A DNA stretch of 64,000 nt from a bacterium. Lineage in GTDB: Bacteria > Acidobacteriota > Polarisedimenticolia > Polarisedimenticolales > Polarisedimenticolaceae. This document shows, piece after piece, positions 44,785-55,776 of this stretch. The DNA is taken from the NCBI GenBank assembly GCA_024226515.1, contig JAAELQ010000138.1:1-64000 (forward strand), written 5' to 3'. Within the stretch, counting starts at the first letter, position 1; each line of letters begins with the position of its first letter. The position numbers were made by a program, and so were the translations under genes. Below the pieces are notes generated by a model. The model saw nothing but the letters and a program-made list of their open reading frames with translations, had not been told where the DNA came from and made no database searches.

Positions 44785-45725
44785 AACAGGACGACGCCCT
44801 GGGGCCCAAGTTCAGCTGCTTCCAGCTGGATGACTACGTGGGGGCGATGCCGCGCTGGTGTCCGGGCTGCGGAGACCACGCCGTGCTCGGATCGCTCCAG
44901 CGGCTGGCCAGGGATGAACAGCTGCCGCCGGAGAAGACCGTCGTCGTGTCGGGCATCGGCTGCTCCAGCCGGTTTCCGCACTACATGAAGACCTACGGCT
45001 TCCACGGACTGCACGGCAGGCCGCTTCCGGTGGCCTGCGGCGTCCGCGCGCGGCGCCCGGATCTGCACGTCTTCGTCGTGACCGGCGACGGGGACTGCTG
45101 CGCCATCGGTACCGCCCACTGGATCCACGCGATCCGCTACAACATGAAGATGACCGTGCTGTTGCTGGACAACAACATCTACGGCTTGACCAAGATGCAA
45201 TCGTCGCCGACGACGCCCCGCGGCTGGAAGTCGAACACGCATCCCGACGGCTCGTTGCTCGAGCCGCTCAACCCGTTGCTGGTGACGCTGAGCATCGCGA
45301 ATGCGTCGTTCGTTGCGCAGACCGTGGACTGGAGTCCGGGCCACGTCTACGCCACGCTGCGCACCGCACACCGCCACGAGGGGCTGTCGTTCGTACGGAT
45401 CCTGCAGCGCTGCCCGCACTACATGGATCGGGCGTTCACTTCCCTTCAGGAAGACCCGACGCTGGTGCAGATGCTGACCCATCCGGACGGGATCGAGGCG
45501 ACCCCCGCCGTACTCAAGCAGTTCGAGAATCAGATCGAACACGACCCGGCCGACCTGGACGAGGCGCGCGAGATCGCGGCCCGGACCGACGTGTTCCCGA
45601 TCGGGCTGTTCCACCGCAACGAGAACCTCCCGAGTTACGACGAGTTCGCCGTCTCCGGGCTCGGGATGACGGCGGAGGAGAAGCTCGACGGTATCCAGCA
45701 ACAGATCGACCGTTTTCTTGTCTGA
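44772..45725 (+). CDS. korB: 2-oxoacid:ferredoxin oxidoreductase beta (TPP-binding) subunit
   Basis: A 317-residue protein from GTG inside the end of korA. It has WCPGCGDHAVLGSLQRL and SGIGCSSRFPHYM (iron-sulphur cluster Cys), then the thiamine diphosphate motif VTGDGDCCAIGTAHW...N and LLLDNNIYGLTKMQSSPTT. It is the catalytic half of KorAB. Ferredoxin partners are not in the window. The large PFOR-like gene follows 31 nt later and is probably in the same operon. Confidence 0.94.
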   Translation: MFDVKQDDALGPKFSCFQLDDYVGAMPRWCPGCGDHAVLGSLQRLARDEQLPPEKTVVVSGIGCSSRFPHYMKTYGFHGLHGRPLPVACGVRARRPDLHVFVVTGDGDCCAIGTAHWIHAIRYNMKMTVLLLDNNIYGLTKMQSSPTTPRGWKSNTHPDGSLLEPLNPLLVTLSIANASFVAQTVDWSPGHVYATLRTAHRHEGLSFVRILQRCPHYMDRAFTSLQEDPTLVQMLTHPDGIEATPAVLKQFENQIEHDPADLDEAREIAARTDVFPIGLFHRNENLPSYDEFAVSGLGMTAEEKLDGIQQQIDRFLV

Positions 45726-45756
45726 GCGCGTTGCGCCGGACGGCTGGGGAGCAGCG

Positions 45757-48633
45757 ATGTCCCACTCGACGAAACAAACGGAGTCCGGAGAATGGACGGT
45801 CGGTAGCGGCCGCGACGTGATCCATCGCGCCGAGCACGAGATCTGCGGCGCGGGTCTCGTACCGTCCGCGGAGCGCGCTCGCGGCGTGGCCCTCGCGGGC
45901 CAGCCCGCGGCGACGCGCTTCGACGCGACGACCGGCCACACGCCGGCCGCGTGGGTCGCACATCGCGTCCGGACCGAGGAGAATGCGGCCGACGCCGTGG
46001 CGGCGTTCGAACTCGTCGCGGCCGACGCGCAGGAGGCGGTCGATCATTGCCTCGTGGCGCAGCGCGCCGTCCGGGCCCTGCGTGCGCCCGGCGTCTGCTC
46101 GGTCGATCCGGGTCTCGCCGATTCGTTGCAGACCGTCCGGCTGGCCGAGGACGCCGACATCGAGGCGCTGCTGGCCGTCCGCGTCGCGGACCACCGCCCG
46201 GATGCGGGCGTCGTGTTGCGCGAGGCGTTCGATGCCGCCGCGCAGCGACTCGGACGACCGGTCGCCGCGGTTTCGTTCCACCGCATCGAGGGCGCCCGTC
46301 ACGTACTGCTCGCGACGGGATCCCAGATCGAGCCCGCTCGAGCGAGAGTCGACGCGTGGCGCGCAGCGGGTGTGGAATGCGGGCTCGTGTGCGTGGCGTT
46401 GTGCCGGCCCGCGCCGATCGCGGAGATACTGCCCGTGCTGCAGTCCGCCGAATCGGTCGTCGTGCTGCTCTCCGGGCAGGGGTCCGCCGCTGCCGACGCG
46501 CTGATCGCGCAGTTACCGCACTGTCGCGGGACCGTGCGGGCGATGCGGCTCGACGACGTCGAACAGGCCCTGGGCTTCCCGGAAGCACAGACCAGGACAC
46601 CGGCCGGAGGCGGCCCATCGCTGACACTCGGAATCCTGCCCGGGTCTCCCGCGGGGGCGGAGTTGCTGCTGGAGGCGATCGCGCCGCTCGCCGACTCGAC
46701 GAGGTCGGGCGTGCGCCCCTCCCGCTGCCGCGACGACATCTCGGCGCTGACCGTCGGAGGCACGGCTCCGGAGGGCAACGATGCGATCGAGGTCCTGCTC
46801 GTGGCCGACGCCTCGGCCCTGCGGCCGGAGCACTTCGAGGCCGTGGCGGACGGAGCCTCGATCCTGCTGGCCGGGGCCACGGGATCGGAATCGCAGGGCC
46901 TGCATCCGGAGACACTGGAGGCTCTGGCCGGACGCGGGCTACAGGCCCGGCCGGTCGGTGCGACCGACGGCGAAGACGCCTCGCCGAGTCCCTCGCGCAG
47001 ATGGCTCACCGACCGCCTGCGCGAGGCGCTCGCCGCGCTGCGCCCGGAGCTCTCCGCGGCGCACGTGCGCGACGGCGGAGACGGAGCCCCCGCTGACTGG
47101 GATCGCGCGCTGCAACACTTCTACCTCACGGGGTCCGGCGCCCACTCGGTCGCGGATCCCCCGCCCAGCGTCGGCCTGCGACCCGGGAGCGCCGGCCCGG
47201 CGCTCGGGGCGCACCCGATGCACGAGGCCTTCCCGGACGGCGACGCACCGGGGCCCATGACGTTGCTCTCGCTGTTCGCGCGCGAGAGCGATGCCTGGCA
47301 CCGTCAGTGCCGCGGGCGACTGCGCGACGAGATCATCGAGCTGCGCGAACGCCTCGGCGGAGTGCTCTCCCGCGACGACGAGCGCGGGCCGGGCGGCGCG
47401 CGACCCGAGACGCTCGCGAACCGTCTCGGACGTTCCGCCGATGAACTGATCGACACCTCGGCCCTGTCGCGCAACCTCCCGCAGACACGCGGAACCTCTC
47501 GCCTGTCTGCCGAGCGCGTCGCGCGAATCGAGCGGGCGACGACGATCTTCGAGAGCTACCTACGAGAAGAAGCGGACGAGCCGGCGGCATTCGTTCTCGG
47601 CACGAACGCCGGCGACGCGTGGCCCGGGGCGCGCTCGGAAGCGGCGGCCGTGGGTCCCGAGGCTGCGCTGGGCCTGTTCGACGGTCTGGCGCGGCGCTAC
47701 ACGCGACTGCTGAGACAGGTGCGCATCGCGCGGCTCGAGGTGCGCTCGGAGTACGAAGCCGGACAGCACGACGCGGCCACCGCACGTTTCGACTGGCGCA
47801 ACTTCACCGACGAAGAGATCGGCGCGATGCCTCCGGTCGTCGTGACCGGAACGACCGGCGAAGGAATCTCCGCGATCCTGCGTTCGAGCTACCCCGTGCG
47901 CCTGCTGATTTCCGACGGCCTCGCGGGGCACGGAGACCGCGCGCACCGCCTGCAGTCCGCGGCCGACTCCTGGTCGCTCGGTTTCCGCGCCGTCGCCTTC
48001 CGCGACGCGTACGTCCTGCAGTCGACGCTGCTGCGTCCCGCCGAGTTGAAGCACGGTTTCGCCCGCATGATCCGTTCGCGGCGCACGGCACTGGCCGTCG
48101 TCGCCGAGCCGGACTGGGCCGGGGCCGACCCCTGGCTACAGCTCGCGCTGGCCGACGCCGGACGGCGCTCGTTCCGCTTCGGTTACGACCCGGACGCGGG
48201 CGCCACGCTCGCCGAGCGATTGACGCTGGCCGACGAAGAGCAGGGCCTACCGGGAGTCACGCCGGCCGACGCACTGGCCGTGCATTCGGGCTATCGCGAT
48301 CAGTTCCGCGTGATACCCGCGGCCGCGTTCTCCGAGCGGCAAGTCGACTTCACCGAGCTGTTCGAGGCGGAGGGCGACGCCGACGGGTCGAAGCTGCCGT
48401 TCCTGTGGGTCGACAACGGTTCGGACGGACCTTTGCGGGCCGTGATCACCTGGGAGCTGGCACGCGCCTGCCACGGCCTCGGTGAACTGTGGCGCGCGTT
48501 GCGCGACATGGCCGGAGGAAGCGCCGAGGCCGAAGTGCCGCTGCCGGTCGCCGCGGCGGTCGACCCGACCGCGGCCCCGGCCGACACGCGCCAGGCGATC
48601 GAACGTATCGTCGCGGGGCTGCTCGGCTCCTGA
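45757..48633 (+). CDS. PFOR-like protein apparently lacking Fe-S clusters and the TPP motif
   Basis: A 958-residue protein. The ATG at 45757 after GGGGAG is preferred to an in-frame TTG (45718) inside korB. Pieces follow pyruvate:ferredoxin oxidoreductase order. A domain-I fragment has [21 protein letters not shown]. Domain II has [20 protein letters not shown]...[22 protein letters not shown] gamma-like domain has [12 protein letters not shown]...[21 protein letters not shown]-terminal TPP-domain-like region has [14 protein letters not shown]...[22 protein letters not shown] and [13 protein letters not shown]. The ferredoxin-type CxxCxxC motifs and the GDG...N thiamine motif are missing. Known PFORs are ~1200 residues. 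I infer a non-catalytic scaffold or regulatory relative of KorAB. Confidence 0.6.
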   Translation: MSHSTKQTESGEWTVGSGRDVIHRAEHEICGAGLVPSAERARGVALAGQPAATRFDATTGHTPAAWVAHRVRTEENAADAVAAFELVAADAQEAVDHCLVAQRAVRALRAPGVCSVDPGLADSLQTVRLAEDADIEALLAVRVADHRPDAGVVLREAFDAAAQRLGRPVAAVSFHRIEGARHVLLATGSQIEPARARVDAWRAAGVECGLVCVALCRPAPIAEILPVLQSAESVVVLLSGQGSAAADALIAQLPHCRGTVRAMRLDDVEQALGFPEAQTRTPAGGGPSLTLGILPGSPAGAELLLEAIAPLADSTRSGVRPSRCRDDISALTVGGTAPEGNDAIEVLLVADASALRPEHFEAVADGASILLAGATGSESQGLHPETLEALAGRGLQARPVGATDGEDASPSPSRRWLTDRLREALAALRPELSAAHVRDGGDGAPADWDRALQHFYLTGSGAHSVADPPPSVGLRPGSAGPALGAHPMHEAFPDGDAPGPMTLLSLFARESDAWHRQCRGRLRDEIIELRERLGGVLSRDDERGPGGARPETLANRLGRSADELIDTSALSRNLPQTRGTSRLSAERVARIERATTIFESYLREEADEPAAFVLGTNAGDAWPGARSEAAAVGPEAALGLFDGLARRYTRLLRQVRIARLEVRSEYEAGQHDAATARFDWRNFTDEEIGAMPPVVVTGTTGEGISAILRSSYPVRLLISDGLAGHGDRAHRLQSAADSWSLGFRAVAFRDAYVLQSTLLRPAELKHGFARMIRSRRTALAVVAEPDWAGADPWLQLALADAGRRSFRFGYDPDAGATLAERLTLADEEQGLPGVTPADALAVHSGYRDQFRVIPAAAFSERQVDFTELFEAEGDADGSKLPFLWVDNGSDGPLRAVITWELARACHGLGELWRALRDMAGGSAEAEVPLPVAAAVDPTAAPADTRQAIERIVAGLLGS

Positions 48634-48644
48634 CGCGCGGCCGG

Positions 48645-49682
48645 TCAGCGCTGCAACAGGAAGAACTGCTGCTGCGGGTGCTCGATCGGGAGCTTGCGGA
48701 ATCGTCCGTACTCCGCGCGGCGCGCCAGGTCGCGCGCGCCGTGCTCTCCGATGATCGTCCCCAGGCCGGCCCCGTCCCGCGCCAGCGATACGGTCAGGCA
48801 GTGCAGCGGGCTGATGCAGGCCCGCATGCGGTCGACGGGGTTGCGGTTCTCTCGCGGGTCGGTCGAGCCCGTCGGCTCAACCCACACGAACAGTCCGTCG
48901 TCGGCCATGCACTGCCGGATGCGGCGCAGCTCGGCGACGGGATCCACCATGTCGTGGATGCAATCGAAGGCCAGCGCGAAGTCGTAACGCCGTGTGGAAT
49001 CGAGCCCCTCCAGCGTCGTCTCCGCGAACTCGACGTTGTCCAGCCCGGCGCACAACTCGCGCGCCCTGCGCATACTCCACGAGTCCGGCTCCAGCGCGGT
49101 GACACGACTCCGCGGGTAGGCCGCGGCGATCGCGCGCGCGGAGCGGCCGAGGCCGCAGCCCACGTCGAGCACGTGGGCGCCGCGCGTCAGTCGCGGCTCG
49201 AGGTCCGGCACCTGCGGCAGCCACTCCTGCACCAGCAGGTGGTCGAAGGCGGGCCGGTGCAGACGATCGATCCCCTCCGCGACCTCCGGCCCCAGCTCGG
49301 CGAACGGCACGCCGCCACCGTTGCGGAAGGCCTCGATCACGCCGGGCAGCTTCTGCACCGTCGCTCCGGCCAGCTGGAACGAACCGCCGAGAAAGCCCAT
49401 GCCGCCCTCGTCGGCGAACGCCGCCCGTTGCTCGTCGTTCATGAAGTAGCGCTCGCCGTCGAACTCGACGTACTCCGAGGCGACCATCGCCTTGAGCCAC
49501 TCGCGCACGTAGCGCTCGTTCAGCGACAGCCTCTCGGCGAGCTCGTGACTGCCCGCCGGGCCCCGCGCCAGCCCCTTGAACAGATCGAGTCGATCGCCGA
49601 TGTAGGCCAACGCCACGGTCAGCGTGCCGCCCACGTCGCGAGCGACGCGCGCGGGAAGTTCCGGTTTCTCGGTGTCGTTCAT
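48645..49682 (-). CDS. SAM-dependent methyltransferase with N-terminal winged helix
   Basis: A 345-residue class I methyltransferase. Residues ~15-100 form a winged-helix region of the O-methyltransferase type ([40 protein letters not shown]). Motif I is ahead of the middle ([21 protein letters not shown]), then [17 protein letters not shown] and [23 protein letters not shown]. The layout resembles Rv2258c-type and ubiquinone/menaquinone-like methyltransferases. Substrate unknown. It is divergent from ispH, with 45 nt between the starts. Confidence 0.85.
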   Translation of the reverse strand: MNDTEKPELPARVARDVGGTLTVALAYIGDRLDLFKGLARGPAGSHELAERLSLNERYVREWLKAMVASEYVEFDGERYFMNDEQRAAFADEGGMGFLGGSFQLAGATVQKLPGVIEAFRNGGGVPFAELGPEVAEGIDRLHRPAFDHLLVQEWLPQVPDLEPRLTRGAHVLDVGCGLGRSARAIAAAYPRSRVTALEPDSWSMRRARELCAGLDNVEFAETTLEGLDSTRRYDFALAFDCIHDMVDPVAELRRIRQCMADDGLFVWVEPTGSTDPRENRNPVDRMRACISPLHCLTVSLARDGAGLGTIIGEHGARDLARRAEYGRFRKLPIEHPQQQFFLLQR

Positions 49683-49714
49683 GGCTCGAGTGTACCGCGT
49701 CGGGAGGGGCCGAC

Positions 49715-49720
49715 TATACT
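49715..49720 (+). promoter_or_regulatory. -10 box TATACT, 7 nt before the ispH ATG
   Basis: TATACT ends at 49720 and the ATG is at 49728, with no Shine-Dalgarno between. The expected transcription start falls on or next to the start codon. No -35 is evident. Confidence 0.5.
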
Positions 49721-49727
49721 GTCCGAC

Positions 49728-50747
49728 ATGATCAAGCGACTGCACCTGGCGAAACCGCGCGGATTTTGCGCGGGCGTGGTGATGGCAATCCAGGCCGTCG
49801 AGGAAGCCGCCGAGGAGATGAAGGCCGAGCGCTCCGGTGAGCTGACGGTGTTTCACGCGATCGTGCACAACGACACCGTCGTCGAGCGGCTCGAGGAGGA
49901 CCACGGCGTGCACTTCGTCGAGGACCTGGGCGAGCTGAAACGGATCGAGACGAGCGCCGCCGCCCGGGGGTCACGCCTGTCCGACACGGTCGTCTTTTCC
50001 GCGCACGGCGTCAGTCCGACCGTGCGGCACGAGGCGAACCGACTCGGACTGCACACGCTGGACGCTACGTGCCCGCTCGTGACCAAGGTGCACAGCGAGG
50101 CCAAGAAGTACGCCGCCCGCGGTTACCACATCCTGCTCATCGGCGACTCGACCACGCACCAGGAGGTCGTCGGCACGCGGGGCGAGGCGCCGGATCGCAC
50201 CACGGTCGTCAGCGTCGTCGGCAACCGTAAACACGACCCGGAGCTGGCCGACGCGGACACGGTCACCGTCCCGGACCCGAGCAAGGTCGTCGTGCTGACG
50301 CAGACGACGCTCAGCGTCGACGACACGGCGAGGACGATCGAGATCCTGCGGCGGCGTTTCCCGGATCTCGTGCTGCCGTCGCGCGACGACCTGTGCTACG
50401 CGACGAAGAACCGCCAGGACGCGGTGCGTAACATCGCCGGTGCGGTCGGCCTGTTTCTCGTCGTGACCAGCGACTACAGCAGCAACGGTATGCGACTCCT
50501 GGAGCTGGCGGACTCGCTGATGGGCAACGCGCGTCGCATCGAGGGCGTGGACGACATCGAGGCTGCGTGGCTCGAAGGCGTCGAGTCGATCGGCGTGACC
50601 TCGGCGGCCTCGACGCCGGACGATCTGGTCCAGGACATCGTGACCTTCTTCCGCGCCGCAAACCCCGCCCTCGACGTCATCGAGGAAGGCGAGTGGGAGG
50701 ACATCACCTTCCGCCAGCCCAAACGCGTCGCCCCCAGCAACTCCTAG
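49728..50747 (+). CDS. ispH: 4-hydroxy-3-methylbut-2-enyl diphosphate reductase IspH
   Basis: A 339-residue protein and the last enzyme of the MEP pathway, giving IPP and DMAPP. It contains the three cluster Cys: Cys14 in KPRGFCAGV, Cys115 in [11 protein letters not shown] and Cys223 in [12 protein letters not shown]. Other family features are [22 protein letters not shown] and [10 protein letters not shown] with [11 protein letters not shown] at the end. The iron-sulphur cluster is normally [4Fe-4S] with electrons from ferredoxin or flavodoxin. Its TAG shares a CTAG with the S9 peptidase stop. Confidence 0.96.
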   Translation: MIKRLHLAKPRGFCAGVVMAIQAVEEAAEEMKAERSGELTVFHAIVHNDTVVERLEEDHGVHFVEDLGELKRIETSAAARGSRLSDTVVFSAHGVSPTVRHEANRLGLHTLDATCPLVTKVHSEAKKYAARGYHILLIGDSTTHQEVVGTRGEAPDRTTVVSVVGNRKHDPELADADTVTVPDPSKVVVLTQTTLSVDDTARTIEILRRRFPDLVLPSRDDLCYATKNRQDAVRNIAGAVGLFLVVTSDYSSNGMRLLELADSLMGNARRIEGVDDIEAAWLEGVESIGVTSAASTPDDLVQDIVTFFRAANPALDVIEEGEWEDITFRQPKRVAPSNS

Positions 50748-52801
50748 GTCGGCTGCTCCGCACCCAGACGCGACAGGACGAAGGCGTAGTCGAACGCCAA
50801 CTCCTCCAGGTAGTTGTAGCGGCCCGACGCGCCGGCGTGCCCCGCCTCCAGATTCGTCTTCAGCATCACGGGCGACGGCCCGCTCTTGCGCTCGCGCAGC
50901 CGGGCGACCCATTTCGCCGGCTCCCAGTAGGCGACACGCGGGTCGTTCAGTCCGGCGGTGACGAGGATCTCGGGATAGTCCAGCGCGCCGATGTTGTCGT
51001 ACGGCGAGTAGGACAGGATGTAGTCGAAGTAGCTCGCGTCCTCCGGGTTGCCCCACTCTTCCCACTCGATCACGGTCAGTGGCAGCGAGGCGTCGCTGAG
51101 CGTGTTGATCACGTCGACGAACGGCACCTTGGCCACGGCCGCACGGAACAACTGGGGACGTAGGTTGACGGTCGCGCCGATCAGCAGCCCGCCGGCGCTG
51201 CCGCCCATGATCGCGAGGTGTCCGCTCGACGTGTAGCCCTCGCCGATCAGGTGCTCGGCACATGCGATGAAGTCGGTGAACGTGTTGCGCTTGTGCAGCA
51301 GCTTGCCGTCCTCGTACCACGGCCGCCCCATGTCGCCGCCACCACGGACGTGCGCGATGGCGTAGATCACGCCGCGGTCGAGCAGGCTGACCCGGGTCGA
51401 TCCGAAACCGGGGTCGATGGTGGCGCCGTAGGAACCGTAGCCGTAGAGCAGCAGCGGGCGGCTGCCGTCGCGCACCAGATCCCGGCGATAGACCAGCGAA
51501 ATCGGAACACGCGTCCCGTCCGAGGCCGTGGCGAAGATCCGCTCGGACGCGTAGTTCTCCTTGTCGTACCCGCCCAGAACTTCCTGCACTTTTCGCAGCT
51601 CACGCGTGCGCCGGTCCATATCGTAGTCGAACACCGACTCCGGCGACGTGAGCGAGCTGTAGACGAAGCGCAGCGTCGTCGTTTCGTACTCGAGATTGCC
51701 GGCGGGTCCGGCCTCGTAGGCCGGCTCGTCGAACGACACGTGGTGCTCCGCGCGATCCGGCAGGCTGATGATGCGCAGCTGAAGCAGGCCCTCGACCCGC
51801 TCGACCACCGTCACATGCCCCGCGAACGCCTCGACCTGTTGCAGCCGCACGCTCGGGCGATGCGCGATGACCTCGGTCCAGTTGGCGCGCCCCGGATCGT
51901 CGACGGGCGCCTCGACCAGCTTGAAGTTGACCGCGTCCTCGTTGGTCAGGATGAAGAAGCGGTCGTTCCAGTGCTCGACCGTGTACTCGATGCGGTGCCG
52001 TCGGGGCTCGACGACACGAAACGCATCCAGCGGCCGATCGGCGTCGAGCACGTGCACCTCGCTCGTCGTGTTGCTCTCGAGGTGCAGCACCAGGTAGCGT
52101 CCACTGCGCGTGCGTTCCGCTCCGAGGAAGAACGCGTCGTCTTTCTCCTCGTAGATCAGCGCATCCTCGCCCGCCGCCCCCCCGAGCGTGTGGCGCTGCA
52201 GCCGGTACGGTCGGTGCGCCGAGTCCAGCGTGCTGTAGAACACCGTCCGGTTGTCGTTGGCCCACACGACCGAGACGTACGCGCCGTCGATCCTGTCCTC
52301 GTGCAGGTCGCCGGTCTCGAGGTTCTTGAAGTGAATCGTGTAGCTCTCGTCGCCCTTGAGATCCACGGCGTAGGCCAGCAGCTTGTGATCGGGGCTGATC
52401 TCGTACGCGCCGAGCCGGAAGTAGCCGTGGCCCTCGGCCAGCGCGTTGGCGTCGAGCAGCAGCTCTTCCGGTGCTTCGAGACTGCCGGTCTTGCGACAGT
52501 AGAACGGGTACTGCTTTCCCTTCTCCGTGCGCCAGTAGTAGAAGTAGTTGTCGTGCGGGCGCGGAACCGACGAGTCGTCCTCCTTGATGCGCTCGACCAT
52601 CTCGTCGTACACCGTGCGGCGCAACGATGCGGAAGACTGCATCACCTCGTCGGCGTATGCGTTCTCGGCGCGCAGGTGGTTCAGGACACGCTCGTCCGCC
52701 TCGGGCGTCGAGCGGTCGCGCATCCAGGCGTAGGGATCCTCGAAGCGGCGGCCGTGCCGCTCCTCGGTGTGGGCGATCTTCTCTGCGGTCGGGCTCTTCA
52801 T
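50744..52801 (-). CDS. prolyl oligopeptidase-family serine peptidase (oligopeptidase B-like)
   Basis: A 685-residue S9A peptidase. The N-terminal half is the beta-propeller (DPYAWMRD near the start, [15 protein letters not shown] repeats, [20 protein letters not shown]). The C-terminal half is the alpha/beta hydrolase with Ser535 in [11 protein letters not shown], Asp620 in [14 protein letters not shown] and His655 in [16 protein letters not shown], all at the positions expected in oligopeptidase B. It has no signal peptide and probably cleaves short peptides after basic residues in the cytoplasm. The start at 52801 gives the standard PxAxKIxHxxxxHGxxxxDPYxWMRD opening. Confidence 0.93.
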   Translation of the reverse strand: MKSPTAEKIAHTEERHGRRFEDPYAWMRDRSTPEADERVLNHLRAENAYADEVMQSSASLRRTVYDEMVERIKEDDSSVPRPHDNYFYYWRTEKGKQYPFYCRKTGSLEAPEELLLDANALAEGHGYFRLGAYEISPDHKLLAYAVDLKGDESYTIHFKNLETGDLHEDRIDGAYVSVVWANDNRTVFYSTLDSAHRPYRLQRHTLGGAAGEDALIYEEKDDAFFLGAERTRSGRYLVLHLESNTTSEVHVLDADRPLDAFRVVEPRRHRIEYTVEHWNDRFFILTNEDAVNFKLVEAPVDDPGRANWTEVIAHRPSVRLQQVEAFAGHVTVVERVEGLLQLRIISLPDRAEHHVSFDEPAYEAGPAGNLEYETTTLRFVYSSLTSPESVFDYDMDRRTRELRKVQEVLGGYDKENYASERIFATASDGTRVPISLVYRRDLVRDGSRPLLLYGYGSYGATIDPGFGSTRVSLLDRGVIYAIAHVRGGGDMGRPWYEDGKLLHKRNTFTDFIACAEHLIGEGYTSSGHLAIMGGSAGGLLIGATVNLRPQLFRAAVAKVPFVDVINTLSDASLPLTVIEWEEWGNPEDASYFDYILSYSPYDNIGALDYPEILVTAGLNDPRVAYWEPAKWVARLRERKSGPSPVMLKTNLEAGHAGASGRYNYLEELAFDYAFVLSRLGAEQPT

Positions 52802-52829
52802 GCGAAGAAGATAGCGCGCCGGTAGGAGA

Positions 52830-55757
52830 TCAGGCGAGCAGCCCCAGCAGGTCTTCGCGCGTGATGCCGGTCGCGGCGGCGGCCTCACCCAGTGCCGCCT
52901 CCGCGATCTCGCGCTTTTTCTGCTGCAGCAGCAGGATCCGCTCCTCGACGGTATCCTCCGCGACCAGCCGGTAGACCATCACGGGACGATCCTGTCCGAT
53001 GCGGTGGGCGCGGTCGGCGGCCTGATCCTCTACGGCCGGGTTCCACCACGGGTCGAGGAGGAACACGTGATCGGCGGCCGTCAGATTCAACCCCGTGCCG
53101 CCTGCCTTGAGCGAGATCAGCAGGATCGGCGGCCCCGAGGAGTCCTGGAACGCGCGAACCACGCCGGCGCGGTCGCGTGTCGTTCCATCGAGCCTCAGGT
53201 ACGGGATACCGCTCGCCGCCAGCAGCGGCTCGGCCAGGTCGAGATAGGACGTCCACTGCGAGAAGACGAGCGCCTTGTGCCCCTCGGCGACGATGCTGTC
53301 GAGCGTATCCAGCAACAGGTCCAGCTTGCTCGACCGCGGCGCGTCGTGGCCCGGCAGCAGCCCCGGGTGACAGGCCGCCTGCCGGAGACGCAGCAGGGCC
53401 TCGAGGGCGGCGATCACGCTGCCGCCTCCGGAGAGTAGCTTCACGACGTCGTCACGCGTCGCCATACGGATCGACTCGTAGATCTCGCGCTCGCGCTCGT
53501 CGAGTTCGCAGTGCAGCAACATCTCGGTGCGCGGAGGCAGCTCGGGCGCGACGTCCCGCTTCAGACGGCGCAGAACGAACGGCCGGATGCGCTCGCGCAG
53601 CCGGGCGGCGGGCTCGGCCTCGCCCTCGGCAATCGGTTGTCCGTAGCGCCGCCTGAAATCCTCCCGACCTCCGAGCAACCCGCGATTGATGAAGTGCAGC
53701 TGACTCCACAGCTCCTCGAGCCGATTCTCGACGGGTGTGCCGGTCAGCGCCACCTTGAAGTCGGCCTGCAGCCGATAGGCCGCTGCGGCGACGCGACTGT
53801 CCGGGTTCTTGATCGCCTGCGCCTCGTCGAGCACGACGCTGTCCCATCTCTCCTCGGTCAACAGGTCGGCGTCGATCCGCAGGAGGGCGTAGGTCGTCAG
53901 CGTCAGGTCGGCCTCGGGATCGAGCTTGCGGCCCACGCCGTGATACACGTGACAGCGCAGCCCGGGTCGGAAGCGCCGCGCCTCGTCGGCCCAGTTGTGC
54001 AACACGCTCGTCGGGGCGACGACCAGCGTGCGCCCCTCGATCGCGCACAGCGCCTGCAGCGTCTTACCCAGTCCCATGTCGTCGGCGAGCAGCGCGCCGA
54101 GCCCGGCGCGCCGCAGGAAGCGCAGCCAGTCGACCCCGCGCTGCTGGTAGGAACGCAGCTCGGCCACGAGATCGTCCGGCAACCCCGCGATCGGGAGCGC
54201 CTCGAAGTCGCCGACCAGCTCGCGCAGCTGCTCGAACTCCGGCGGCGGAGGCTGTTCCAGCTCCTCGCAGAGCCGCGCCAGGTCGGGCAGAGCGCATCCC
54301 GGCAACTGCCCCGTCGCCTCGTCGCGCGCGGCGAGCAGGTCCGCGACGCGGTGTCCGTAGCGCTCGAGCCAGTCGGCCGGCAGCGGCGACCAGCCACCCT
54401 CGAGCAGCGGGACGAGCGGCTCGCCGCGGCTCCACGCCGCGAGCACGGCCGCGGGGTCGGCGGAGCCGGCGCTCTCCGCTCCGCGCGTCGCGCTGAACTC
54501 GATCGCGAAGCCGCCCTCGTCGAGCTGCAGCCGCGGGACCAGCGGCGGCGCCTTGCGGAAGAACTCGTGCGCGGTGCCGCGGATGCCCGCCTTCCACGAC
54601 TCGAGCCTGGCGAAGAAATCCACCGCGTCCGCGCCGTCGAACACCGCGCGCACGCCGGGCGACAGGTGCAGCTCGCGGCGCAGCTGATGCAGCAAGCGCT
54701 TCTCCTCCGACTCGTCGCGCAGGGGAACCGGCCCGCGCAGGTGCACCAGCCGGCCCGCGTCGATGCGCGCCGTCGGCGGGTCGCCGTACACCAGCGTGGG
54801 CAACACGGCCAGCGAATGCTCCTCGCGGGAGACGTCGAGCTGGATCCGCGGCGCGATACGGGTCGTACTGGGCAGGCGCTCCGTGAGGATGTCGACGGGG
54901 ATGCGCCGCTCGAGATCGGGCAACACCTCGGAGATCAGCTCTCCGGCCTGGTCCGGTGTGAAGTACCGTCCGCGCGGCAGCTCGTCCAGCTCGCGACCGG
55001 TCAACTTGCTCTCGCCGACCGGGCGCAACGTCGAACCGCAGAGCACCGCGCCGTTCGAGAACACCTCGCTGACTTCGGGAGCATCCCCGATCGAGAGCCG
55101 GAAACCGTCGCCCAGGTCCTCGATACGCGCGCGCGGCAGCACGGGATCGGCCGAGACCTCGACCGTGGCGCCGCGATAGCTCAGGTCGCTGCAGCCGGCC
55201 AGGCGCGCGAACAGACGCGAGATCAGGTTGCGACCGATCGGACCGCGGCGGTGGGTCCCCAGCGCGAGATCCACCGCCAGGTCGGCCTGCGAGACCACCG
55301 CGGGCGGCAGGTCGGCGCGGCCCGAGACGACCGCGGCCAGCGTCACGTTCAGCGGGTGATCGGTCTCGCCGGCGGCGATGACCCGACTCAGCGTCAGCCG
55401 CTCTCCCTCGCGGTCGAGGCGGTATCCGACCGCGCCCGTCGGGGCCCTGGCGGCCGGCATCGCGCCGCCGGACTCGTGCGAGCGCTTCCAGGTGATCACG
55501 GCGGCGGCGACGTGCTCGCACCCCTCGTCCGCGTTCGGACAGCCGCAGTCCCACTCCAGATCTTCGGGAAACAACGAGACGGTCCGTCCGATCAGGCCGC
55601 CGGAGCGCGAGATCTGGAACCGGATCTCGTCGTCCTCGATCCGCTCGACCGTCACGCCGTGGCCGCGGCTGAGATCGACGCCACGCGACCAGTCCGCAGG
55701 CTTGCACGCCGCGCGCACCCGCTCGAACAACTCCGCTACTGTTTGGTCGACGGTCAT
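52830..55757 (-). CDS. SWI2/SNF2-family helicase with SWIM zinc finger
   Basis: A 975-residue protein. A SWIM finger lies at ~69-82 ([14 protein letters not shown]: Cys71, Cys73, Cys80, His82). The central ~370 residues are unassigned beta/alpha sequence. The ATPase starts at ~540: [11 protein letters not shown] (Lys565), DEAQ box (644-647), [14 protein letters not shown], then the helicase C domain with [34 protein letters not shown] and [19 protein letters not shown]. Such proteins remodel DNA-protein complexes or act in stress repair; the target is unknown. It ends 28 nt from the S9 peptidase start on the same strand. Confidence 0.92.
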   Translation of the reverse strand: MTVDQTVAELFERVRAACKPADWSRGVDLSRGHGVTVERIEDDEIRFQISRSGGLIGRTVSLFPEDLEWDCGCPNADEGCEHVAAAVITWKRSHESGGAMPAARAPTGAVGYRLDREGERLTLSRVIAAGETDHPLNVTLAAVVSGRADLPPAVVSQADLAVDLALGTHRRGPIGRNLISRLFARLAGCSDLSYRGATVEVSADPVLPRARIEDLGDGFRLSIGDAPEVSEVFSNGAVLCGSTLRPVGESKLTGRELDELPRGRYFTPDQAGELISEVLPDLERRIPVDILTERLPSTTRIAPRIQLDVSREEHSLAVLPTLVYGDPPTARIDAGRLVHLRGPVPLRDESEEKRLLHQLRRELHLSPGVRAVFDGADAVDFFARLESWKAGIRGTAHEFFRKAPPLVPRLQLDEGGFAIEFSATRGAESAGSADPAAVLAAWSRGEPLVPLLEGGWSPLPADWLERYGHRVADLLAARDEATGQLPGCALPDLARLCEELEQPPPPEFEQLRELVGDFEALPIAGLPDDLVAELRSYQQRGVDWLRFLRRAGLGALLADDMGLGKTLQALCAIEGRTLVVAPTSVLHNWADEARRFRPGLRCHVYHGVGRKLDPEADLTLTTYALLRIDADLLTEERWDSVVLDEAQAIKNPDSRVAAAAYRLQADFKVALTGTPVENRLEELWSQLHFINRGLLGGREDFRRRYGQPIAEGEAEPAARLRERIRPFVLRRLKRDVAPELPPRTEMLLHCELDEREREIYESIRMATRDDVVKLLSGGGSVIAALEALLRLRQAACHPGLLPGHDAPRSSKLDLLLDTLDSIVAEGHKALVFSQWTSYLDLAEPLLAASGIPYLRLDGTTRDRAGVVRAFQDSSGPPILLISLKAGGTGLNLTAADHVFLLDPWWNPAVEDQAADRAHRIGQDRPVMVYRLVAEDTVEERILLLQQKKREIAEAALGEAAAATGITREDLLGLLA

Positions 55758-55776
55758 CCTGTGGGCACAGGATACG

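Noticed and set aside
45718..45756. TTG start for the PFOR-like gene overlapping korB
   Set aside because: The ATG at 45757 has GGGGAG at good spacing; the TTG has none.
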